DNA of 64,000 bases from Bacteroides caecigallinarum (GTDB lineage: Bacteria > Bacteroidota > Bacteroidia > Bacteroidales > Bacteroidaceae), in contig NZ_JADYTJ010000004.1 in NCBI RefSeq assembly GCF_021531075.1, positions 1 to 64,000 on the forward strand, written 5' to 3'. This document shows positions 57,360-64,000 of the stretch, piece after piece; position 1 is the stretch's first letter, and each line of letters begins with the position of its first letter. The notes beneath the pieces were generated by a model. It ran no database searches. It had not been told where the DNA came from and saw only the letters and a program-made list of their open reading frames with translations. Made by a program: the position numbers and the translations under genes.

Positions 57360-57614
57360 ATGGCAAATCACAAATCATCTATCAAAAGAATTAGACAGGA
57401 AGAAAAAAGAAGACTTCACAACAGATATTATGCTAAGACTATGCGTAATGCTGTGAGAAAACTTCGTGCTACATCAGACAAAGCTGAAGCAGTAGCATTG
57501 TATCCAAAAGTACAGAAAATGTTGGATAAATTGGCTAAGGTTAACATTATCCACAAGAACAAGGCTGCTAACTTGAAGTCAAAATTAGCTGCACACATCG
57601 CTAAGATTGCTTAA
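57360..57614 (+). CDS. rpsT: 30S ribosomal protein S20
   Basis: 84 residues, basic, helical; begins [18 protein letters not shown], a family signature, and has [14 protein letters not shown] near its end. Cotranscribed with tRNA-Glu. Confidence 0.98.
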   Translation: MANHKSSIKRIRQEEKRRLHNRYYAKTMRNAVRKLRATSDKAEAVALYPKVQKMLDKLAKVNIIHKNKAANLKSKLAAHIAKIA

Positions 57615-57637
57615 TTTTAGTACCTTAAAAAGATATT

Positions 57638-57663
57638 AAGGCTAGGTTTCTACCTAGCCTTTT
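57638..57663 (+). terminator. Terminator of rpsT
   Basis: AAGGCTAGGT, loop TTCT, ACCTAGCCTT (57638-57661), then T residues. Confidence 0.85.
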
Positions 57664-57693
57664 GTCGTTTATACACTTCGCATTCTGAAGCAC

Positions 57694-57733
57694 GGTGAAA
57701 ATCAAAAAACATGCTGATTTTCACCTTTTTTTT
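57694..57733 (+). terminator. Second hairpin terminator before gyrB
   Basis: GGTGAAAATC (57694-57703) pairs with GATTTTCACC (57716-57725) around a 12-base loop, followed by eight T. Two successive terminators separate rpsT from gyrB. Confidence 0.85.
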
Positions 57734-57767
57734 GGCTGTTGCGAAAGGTTATTACACAGATTTTTCG

Positions 57768-57775
57768 TAACTTTG
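57768..57775 (+). promoter_or_regulatory. Probable -7 box of gyrB
   Basis: TAACTTTG (57768-57775), 26 bases before the gyrB ATG, matches the -7 consensus. No -33 TTG at the normal distance is seen. Confidence 0.5.
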
Positions 57776-57801
57776 AACGATTAAATAAACTATTTAAAAA
57801 C

Positions 57802-59763
57802 ATGAGTGAAGAACTGACACCAAACAGCGGAAATAACTACTCGGCAAGTAGTATTCAGGTACTTGAAGGACTTGAAGCCGTACGTAAACGTCCCGCTATG
57901 TATATCGGCGACATCAGCGAAAAAGGTTTACATCACCTCGTATATGAAGTTGTGGATAACTCCATCGACGAAGCGCTCGCCGGATATTGTACACACATAG
58001 AAGTAACAATAAACGAAGATAATTCAATCACCGTACAGGACAACGGTCGTGGTATTCCTGTCGATTTCCATGAGAAAGAAAAGAAATCTGCCCTGGAAGT
58101 CGTTATGACAGTGTTGCACGCCGGAGGTAAATTCGACAAAGGTTCATATAAAGTTTCCGGAGGTTTGCATGGTGTGGGTGTATCGTGCGTGAACGCACTT
58201 TCTACTCACATGACTACAAACGTATTCCGCAACGGTAAGATTTATCAGCAGGAGTACGAATGCGGTAAGCCACTCTACCCCGTAAAGAAAATTGGCACTA
58301 CAGAGCTAAGAGGTACAAAGCAGACTTTCTGGCCGGATGCATCGATATTCACCGTAACCGAATATAAATATAACATTCTTCAGGCACGTCTTAGAGAACT
58401 GGCATACCTGAACAAAGGTATTACAATCACCCTTACAGACAAACGCGAGATTGAAGAAGACGGAAGTTATAAGAGCGAAGTATTCCACTCGGACGAAGGT
58501 GTAAAGGAATTTGTACGTTTCCTCAACTCTACAAATACTCCACTTTTTGATGATGTAATCTATCTGAACACCGAAAAACAGGGTGTTCCTATCGAGTGTG
58601 CCATCATGTATAACACAGGTTTCCGCGAAAACCTGCATTCATATGTAAATAATATCAACACAATAGAAGGCGGTACTCACGAAGGTGGTTTCCGTGCAGC
58701 ACTTACACGTGTATTGAAGAAATATGCCGAAGAGAGCAAGGCGCTGGAAAAAGCAAAAGTTGAAATATCGGGCGAGGACTTCCGCGAAGGTCTTATCGCA
58801 GTAATCTCTGTAAAGGTTGCTGAACCTCAGTTTGAAGGTCAGACAAAAACTAAGCTTGGAAACAGCGAAGTAAGCGGCGCCGTGCAGCAGGCTGTGGGTG
58901 AAGCTCTTTCAAACTATCTTGAAGAACATCCTAAAGAAGCAAAAGTCATTGTTGACAAGGTGGTACTTGCAGCAACAGCACGTATCGCAGCCAGAAAGGC
59001 ACGCGAGTCTGTACAGCGCAAGAGTCCTATGGGCGGCGGCGGACTTCCTGGAAAACTGGCCGACTGTTCAAGCCGTGTAGCAGAAGAATGTGAGTTGTTC
59101 CTAGTCGAGGGTGACTCTGCGGGTGGTTCCGCAAAACAGGGACGAAGCAGACAGTTCCAGGCTATCCTTCCTCTGCGAGGAAAAATCCTGAACGTAGAGA
59201 AAGCAATGTGGCACAAGGCATTCGAAAGTGATGAAGTAAACAACATCATACAGGCACTTGGAATCCGTTTCGGTGTCGAAGAGGAAGACAGCAAGAAGGC
59301 AAACATCGAAAAGCTCCGCTATCACAAGGTGATAATCATGACCGATGCCGACGTCGATGGTTCTCACATCGACACACTTATAATGACTCTGTTCTACAGA
59401 TATATGCCTGAAATCATTCAGGAAGGTCACTTGTATATAGCTACTCCTCCATTGTATAAATGTACAAAAGGTAAGGTTAGCGAATATTGCTACACTGAAG
59501 AAGCAAGACATGCCTTCATCCAGAAATATGGCGACGGAAGCGAGCAGGGAATACATACTCAGAGATACAAAGGTTTGGGTGAAATGAACCCTGAACAGCT
59601 TTGGGAAACAACAATGAATCCTGAAACACGTATCTTGAAACAAGTACAGATTGAAAACGCTGCCGAAGCAGACTATATTTTCTCTATGCTTATGGGAGAT
59701 GATGTAGCTCCTCGACGCGAGTTTATAGAAAAGAATGCTACTTATGCCAATATTGATGCATAA
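57802..59763 (+). CDS. gyrB: DNA gyrase subunit B
   Basis: 653 residues from the start at 57802 (MSEELTPNSG); an upstream in-frame ATG at 57739 lies before the promoter box and was rejected. ATPase: EVVDNSIDEALAGY, DNGRGIPVD and GGLHGVGVSCVN. TOPRIM: EGDSAGGSAKQGR and the DADVDGSHI metal site. C-terminal QRYKGLGEMNPEQLW. Cytoplasmic, with GyrA encoded elsewhere. Introduces negative supercoils. Confidence 0.97.
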   Translation: MSEELTPNSGNNYSASSIQVLEGLEAVRKRPAMYIGDISEKGLHHLVYEVVDNSIDEALAGYCTHIEVTINEDNSITVQDNGRGIPVDFHEKEKKSALEVVMTVLHAGGKFDKGSYKVSGGLHGVGVSCVNALSTHMTTNVFRNGKIYQQEYECGKPLYPVKKIGTTELRGTKQTFWPDASIFTVTEYKYNILQARLRELAYLNKGITITLTDKREIEEDGSYKSEVFHSDEGVKEFVRFLNSTNTPLFDDVIYLNTEKQGVPIECAIMYNTGFRENLHSYVNNINTIEGGTHEGGFRAALTRVLKKYAEESKALEKAKVEISGEDFREGLIAVISVKVAEPQFEGQTKTKLGNSEVSGAVQQAVGEALSNYLEEHPKEAKVIVDKVVLAATARIAARKARESVQRKSPMGGGGLPGKLADCSSRVAEECELFLVEGDSAGGSAKQGRSRQFQAILPLRGKILNVEKAMWHKAFESDEVNNIIQALGIRFGVEEEDSKKANIEKLRYHKVIIMTDADVDGSHIDTLIMTLFYRYMPEIIQEGHLYIATPPLYKCTKGKVSEYCYTEEARHAFIQKYGDGSEQGIHTQRYKGLGEMNPEQLWETTMNPETRILKQVQIENAAEADYIFSMLMGDDVAPRREFIEKNATYANIDA

Positions 59764-59817
59764 TGTAGCTTATATGTTTAACTAAATTTTTTACCTCCTC
59801 ACATCTTACACGGAGGA

Positions 59818-59852
59818 AAGCCTCGGAGCCTATGGATTCCGAGGCTTTTTTT
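59818..59852 (+). terminator. Terminator of gyrB
   Basis: AAAGCCTCGGA pairs with TCCGAGGCTTT, followed by T residues, 55 bases after the gyrB stop. Confidence 0.88.
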
Positions 59853-59973
59853 ATTCATATACATTTATATTTTATAATCCTTGAAACGGCTCCACAAAGC
59901 GTATAAAGCGGTTTAATGCCATAAAACATTTATATTTTTACTACAAATGCAATAAGGATTATTATAAAATAAC

Positions 59974-59981
59974 TACTTTTG
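59974..59981 (+). promoter_or_regulatory. Possible -7 box of malQ
   Basis: TACTTTTG fits TAnnTTTG and lies 43 bases before the malQ ATG; no good -33 box. Confidence 0.4.
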
Positions 59982-60024
59982 GAAAAATAAAAACTCAATA
60001 AAACACTAATACCAAAAGAAAGAT

Positions 60025-62703
60025 ATGAAACTGACATTTCGTATTAAGTATCGTACCGTATGGGGTGAGAGTCTGAGAGTCGTGATAAACGATGACGATA
60101 AGAACTCACTTCCTCTTTTCACACGCGATGGTCAGGAATGGCAAGGTACATTCAATTATGACCTACCAGATAATTCCGATGTAGTGCCATACCGTTATAC
60201 AGTTTTCAGAAATGAAGAATGCGTAAGGAAAGAGTTTGGCGCAATCCCCCACTCTATTATAAAAGGTAATGCACAGCAACACCATTTTATTTTTGACGAC
60301 TGCTGGCGTGATCTGCCGGAAGGGAACCACAGATACAGTTCGGCATTCAACGGTATTCCACATACCGAAGAGCCTAAGAAACTTACTGACAATGTAGGCT
60401 GCTGCATCACATTCAGAGCATTATGTCCAGGACTGAGACACAAGGAACAGAAACTGGGAATAATAGGCAGCTGCAACACACTTGGCAATTGGGAGTATTA
60501 TCGTCCGCTCAGAATGCAGGAAGTCATGCCAGACGTATGGAGCATATCAATAGATGCATCATCACTTACATTCCCTTTCGAATATAAGTTTGTTGCATTA
60601 AGTTCTAAAACCGGAGCTGTGGAGGAATGGGAATGTGGATGCAACCGCACTTTCCATATACAGCCGCTTTTGCGCGGTGAGACTTACTTCCCGACAGAAA
60701 CTGAAGTATTCTTCAACCTGCCGGAACGAAAAATAGCAGGTAGCGCGATACCTGTATTCTCACTCCGCTCGGAAGGCAGTTTCGGTGTAGGTGATTTCGG
60801 CGATCTGAAAACATACATAGACTGGGCAGCTGAAACAAGCCAGCAGGCCGTACAGATACTTCCTATCAACGATACCACAAGAACAAAGACGTGGGTAGAT
60901 TCATATCCGTACAATGCTATTTCAATATACGCATTCCATCCTATGTATATCGACTTGAGACAACTCCCTGCCCTCAAAGATGCAGAAAAGGCTGCTGAAT
61001 ATGAAAATGAGCGTCAGAAACTGAACTGCCTTCCTCAAGTGGAATACGAAGGTGTGAATAAAGCGAAGCGCGCATACCTGAGGGACATATTCACCCAGGA
61101 AGCCGACAATATCCTTTCATCCGAAGATTTCAAATCATTCTACAGCAAAAACGAAGAATGGCTTAAACCATATTCGGCATTCAGCTATCTGAGAGACCTG
61201 TATGGCACTGCCGATTTCAATACATGGCCGGAATATAGCACATACGATTCAGAAGAAATTGACAAACTATGTGATAAAGAAGCCGAAACATATCCTGAAG
61301 TTTCATTCTACTATTTCCTGCAATACGTTCTGCACGTACAGCTTCTTGCAGCTGCTAATCATGCCCGCAGCAAAGGTGTAATTCTGAAGGGAGATATTCC
61401 TATCGGTATCAGCCGTGGCAGTGTGGAAGCATGGGTAGAGCCATATTACTTCAATATGAACGGTCAGGCAGGCGCGCCACCTGATGCTTTCTCAGCTAAC
61501 GGTCAGAACTGGGGATTCCCTACATACAACTGGGACGTGATGGAGAAAGACAACTACCAGTGGTGGAGAAAACGTTTCTCAAAGATGGCTGAATACTTCA
61601 CAGCATACCGTATAGACCATATACTTGGTTTCTTCCGTATATGGGAAATACCTGTGCATTCAGTTCACGGACTGTTGGGACAATTCGTTCCGGCACTGCC
61701 TATGAGCGCAGACGAGATAAAAGGCTTCGGTCTTTACTTCCAGAAAGAATTCATGACAGAGCCTTTCATCAACGACTATATGCTTAACACCATATTCGGC
61801 GAGAAAAGTGATGAGGTACGCAACACTTTCGTGCAGCATGACCATCACGACATCTACCGTATGCGCCCTGAATTTGATACACAGCGTAAGGTTGAAGCAT
61901 ATTTTGCTGGAAAGACTGACCAGGAAAGCCTCAACATAAAAGAAGGACTCTATTCATTGATAAGCAATGTTCTGTTCGTAAAAGACAGAAAGAATCCTGA
62001 AATGTATCACCCTAGAATATCTGTACAGAACGATTTCATCTACAAGCAACTCAACTGGCAGGAACAGGAAGCATTCAACAGACTGTATAATCATTACTAC
62101 TACCAGCGACACAACAAGTTCTGGTACGACGAGGCGATGAAGAAACTGCCTGTACTTACTCAGTCAACTTCAATGCTTGTTTGCGGTGAAGACCTCGGAA
62201 TGGTTCCGGACTGTGTGCCATGGGTAATGAACCAGTTGCAGATTCTATCTCTCGAAATACAGAGGATGCCTAAAGACCCTAAAGATGAGTTCGGACATGT
62301 CTATAACTATCCGTTCCGCTCTGTTTGTACTATAGGCACTCACGATATGTCAACCCTCCGTGGCTATTGGAAGGAAGATGCACAGATTACAGAACGCTAC
62401 TATCATTATGAGCTTGGCCATTGGGGTGAAGTTCCACAGGATGCTCCAGGATGGCTATGCCGTGAAGTTGTAAACAATCATCTGAACTGCCCGTCACTCC
62501 TGTGTATCCTGACATGGCAAGACTGGACCTCAATTGATGAGAGTCTGCGCAATCCGGACATTGAGATAGAACGCATCAACGTTCCTGCAAACCCACGCCA
62601 CTACTGGAGATGGAGAATGCATATCACTCTGGAAGACCTTATGAAGAAAGACGATTTCAACGAACAGATAAGAAACATGATTTCTGAAAGCGGAAGAATC
62701 TAA
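60025..62703 (+). CDS. malQ: 4-alpha-glucanotransferase (GH77) with two CBM20-like domains
   Basis: 892 residues, cytoplasmic by lack of a signal. Two starch-binding, CBM20-like domains lie at about 1-110 and 120-245 (TFRIKYRTVWGESLRV and GIIGSCNTLGNWEYYRPLRM). The GH77 barrel follows, with nucleophile Asp531 (YRIDHILGFFR), acid/base Glu722 (CGEDLGMV) and the HD pair at 773-774 (GTHDMSTLRGY). This architecture is usual for the large MalQ/DPE2-type enzyme of Bacteroides, which rearranges maltodextrins or glycogen-derived glucans. Confidence 0.96.
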   Translation: MKLTFRIKYRTVWGESLRVVINDDDKNSLPLFTRDGQEWQGTFNYDLPDNSDVVPYRYTVFRNEECVRKEFGAIPHSIIKGNAQQHHFIFDDCWRDLPEGNHRYSSAFNGIPHTEEPKKLTDNVGCCITFRALCPGLRHKEQKLGIIGSCNTLGNWEYYRPLRMQEVMPDVWSISIDASSLTFPFEYKFVALSSKTGAVEEWECGCNRTFHIQPLLRGETYFPTETEVFFNLPERKIAGSAIPVFSLRSEGSFGVGDFGDLKTYIDWAAETSQQAVQILPINDTTRTKTWVDSYPYNAISIYAFHPMYIDLRQLPALKDAEKAAEYENERQKLNCLPQVEYEGVNKAKRAYLRDIFTQEADNILSSEDFKSFYSKNEEWLKPYSAFSYLRDLYGTADFNTWPEYSTYDSEEIDKLCDKEAETYPEVSFYYFLQYVLHVQLLAAANHARSKGVILKGDIPIGISRGSVEAWVEPYYFNMNGQAGAPPDAFSANGQNWGFPTYNWDVMEKDNYQWWRKRFSKMAEYFTAYRIDHILGFFRIWEIPVHSVHGLLGQFVPALPMSADEIKGFGLYFQKEFMTEPFINDYMLNTIFGEKSDEVRNTFVQHDHHDIYRMRPEFDTQRKVEAYFAGKTDQESLNIKEGLYSLISNVLFVKDRKNPEMYHPRISVQNDFIYKQLNWQEQEAFNRLYNHYYYQRHNKFWYDEAMKKLPVLTQSTSMLVCGEDLGMVPDCVPWVMNQLQILSLEIQRMPKDPKDEFGHVYNYPFRSVCTIGTHDMSTLRGYWKEDAQITERYYHYELGHWGEVPQDAPGWLCREVVNNHLNCPSLLCILTWQDWTSIDESLRNPDIEIERINVPANPRHYWRWRMHITLEDLMKKDDFNEQIRNMISESGRI

Positions 62704-62741
62704 AAAGCCAACATCAGAAATCAGGTTTTCAACACCTAAAC

Positions 62742-62787
62742 AGGGTTTAAACAGTATTTAAAGGCTGTTTAAGCCCTATTGTTTTTT
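62742..62787 (+). terminator. Terminator of malQ
   Basis: AGGGTTTAAACAG (62742-62754) pairs with CTGTTTAAGCCCT (62765-62777) save for one G-T pair, then ATTG and a T run. Confidence 0.85.
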
Positions 62788-62874
62788 AACACCAGCCATC
62801 AAGACTTGGGTAGTTTACCCTTTGGATTTGATTTTTTTGGGTGAATTAACCAAAGAAGAAATTTCTGACCAAAT

Positions 62875-63396
62875 TTAATCAGATGTTATTTTGATGGTTA
62901 TCTTTGGAAAATTTGTTTCCTTATTTATAGTAATATTTGAATCATTAGTATGAATCTCTATAAGTTTTATACTATTTCCTCCATACATCTCTATATTGGG
63001 ATATGAACAGGTATAATGAAACTTCCCCCTAAGATTGAATTTATAACCGTTAATATTTACGGTAAGATTAGACTCTCCATATCCATCTTTCCTGTCATCA
63101 GAATAACTCATCGAAGATTCCATAGGAAGAGGAAAAATAGTCCTTATTGTTTTCTCATCTCCTATTTCAACGGTATGAAAAGGTATTTTATAGCCATCCC
63201 TTCCAATAAAAGACAATCCATTCATAATAGCCTCATTATCTATAAGACTATTACCTTCTGAATCCAATACATCAATCAATACATCATTGAATATAGATGA
63301 TGCAACTGTCGGATAGTCTGGTTCTTCATATTTACTGCACGAAGACAATAATAAAAGTGGAAGAAAGAGACAAACAAATTTAGTCAAAGTGTACAT
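62875..63396 (-). CDS. Small lipoprotein, unknown function
   Basis: Start uncertain: ATGs at 63498, 63444 and 63396 are in frame. The last (MYTLTKFVCLF, lipobox LSSC) gives an ideal lipoprotein signal and about 173 residues; the longer forms would put a hydrophilic extension before it. The mature chain is beta-rich (VLIDVLDSEGNSLIDNE, NLTVNINGYKFNLRGKFHY) and unlike a named family I know. Next to the barrel protein gene, with a 46-base gap at least, so the two may be cotranscribed. Confidence 0.65.
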   Translation of the reverse strand: MYTLTKFVCLFLPLLLLSSCSKYEEPDYPTVASSIFNDVLIDVLDSEGNSLIDNEAIMNGLSFIGRDGYKIPFHTVEIGDEKTIRTIFPLPMESSMSYSDDRKDGYGESNLTVNINGYKFNLRGKFHYTCSYPNIEMYGGNSIKLIEIHTNDSNITINKETNFPKITIKITSD

Positions 63397-63544
63397 AGAT
63401 CGAGAGATTAATGAAAGGCAACTGATTCTAGTAAGATTTCTCATAATTTCTATTTTTTTATCTGTTCTACTATTAAGAGTAGTACAAGCCTCAATCATTG
63501 CATGAAATCACAAAAAAAATTAGAATCATCTGCCATTTTAACAA

Positions 63545-64000
63545 TTACCACGTAAAACGCAAGCCTACAGGAAGCGAGAACTCAAAAGGCTTGTCCTGCC
63601 TGATTGTAGGATAGCTGCTCCTTGACTTAAAATAATAGTTTATAGACGGCTCTACATAGATACCAATGTTCGGCGTGAAATGATATTCAATCCCTATTCC
63701 ACCATATACAGACCATTGCATGGGCAATGCGTAATTATGTTCTTGCATTTCACCGTCATCTATTCTTTCATTCACCTTGCCTCTTACTGGAAACTCTACC
63801 ATTCCTCCAATGCCGGAAGAAAGTGAGAATTTGTCAATAGACAAAATCTTAAAACGAAGTTTCAGAGGAACTCCTAAATAATGTGCTTTTATATACTGAT
63901 TGGTTACAGAAACGGACTGTTTATCGTATATGGTTGTTGTGATTCGTTTTGTCCGCAATAATGTGTATTGCAGCCCGCTTTCTAAACTCCAATATTTAGA
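63545..64000 (-). CDS. Outer-membrane beta-barrel protein, partial (5' end beyond the window)
   Basis: The reading frame stays open from the C-terminal end at 63545 to the window edge, so its start lies outside. Residues visible from the edge include KYWSLESGLQYTLLR, then YLGVPLKLRF, GGMVEFP, YGGIGIEYHFTPNIGIYVEPS and a C-terminal aromatic VGLRFTW. These alternating strands and the last Trp are typical of small outer-membrane barrels of Bacteroidales (OMP_b-brl type). The C-terminal 152 residues are seen. Confidence 0.8.
   Translation of the reverse strand, partial: SKYWSLESGLQYTLLRTKRITTTIYDKQSVSVTNQYIKAHYLGVPLKLRFKILSIDKFSLSSGIGGMVEFPVRGKVNERIDDGEMQEHNYALPMQWSVYGGIGIEYHFTPNIGIYVEPSINYYFKSRSSYPTIRQDKPFEFSLPVGLRFTW

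Noticed and set aside
1-64000. CRISPR array, insertion sequence or prophage
   Set aside because: No regularly spaced repeats, transposase, integrase or phage genes were seen anywhere in the window.

Overview
The window is chromosomal DNA from a member of the Bacteroidales, most like Bacteroides, Phocaeicola or Prevotella. The evidence is the AT-rich sequence, promoters of the Bacteroidetes type (TTG about 20 bases upstream of TAnnTTTG), tandem SusC/SusD pairs, fimbrillin-type lipoproteins, glsBA lipid genes and the tRNA-Glu/rpsT/gyrB arrangement. The species cannot be named from this sequence alone. No insertion sequence, prophage or CRISPR array was seen.

Region 1 (1-2350) holds a C-terminal processing protease (minus strand) and two identical tandem tRNA-Asn genes with a promoter and terminator.

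Region 2 (2400-25830) is the accessory part, a xylan utilisation locus. Read on the minus strand, it runs SusC, SusD, SusC, SusD, a DUF1735-type lipoprotein, a GH10 xylanase with two inserted carbohydrate-binding modules, a GH30 glucuronoxylanase with two BACON domains, and a GH115 alpha-glucuronidase. This order matches the xusABCDE-xyn10C core known from Prevotella bryantii and Bacteroides ovatus. The SusC/D pairs import oligosaccharides, GH10 and GH30 cut the xylan backbone, and GH115 removes glucuronic acid. The GH30 gene has an in-frame TGA at codon 55. A second minus-strand operon follows: a 65-residue peptide and two fimbrillin-like lipoproteins. The last of these carries at its C-terminus a near copy of the first xylanase CBM, which ties this pilus-like group to xylan. 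A divergent GH35/DUF5597 gene flanks the locus. No regulator of the hybrid two-component type is present.

Region 3 (25850-33615, minus strand) holds the operon dut, TPR lipoprotein, DUF4292 lipoprotein and EnvC-like M23 factor, then dgt and the glycine-lipid pair glsA-glsB.

Region 4 (33900-49430, plus strand) is the division and cell wall cluster: rsmH, ftsL, ftsI, murE, mraY, murD, ftsW, murG, murC, ftsQ, ftsA, ftsZ. mraZ, murF and ddl are absent from it. FtsA has an unusual C-terminal helical extension.

Region 5 (49460-57060) holds a YqeY-like protein, an ABC exporter pair, recO, and a putative oxidative-stress group (beta-propeller protein, flavodoxin-like protein, catalase) divergent from a LysR regulator.

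Region 6 (57160-64000) holds tRNA-Glu, rpsT, gyrB and malQ, then a small lipoprotein and an outer-membrane barrel protein that runs off the window end.

The most notable unexplained signals are: (a) a nested, covarying palindrome present in two near-identical copies (104-165 and 25847-25908), with a diverged third copy (53211-53260), always just downstream of a minus-strand gene; (b) the recent CBM copy shared by the xylanase and a fimbrillin lipoprotein; and (c) the nonsense codon in the GH30 gene.
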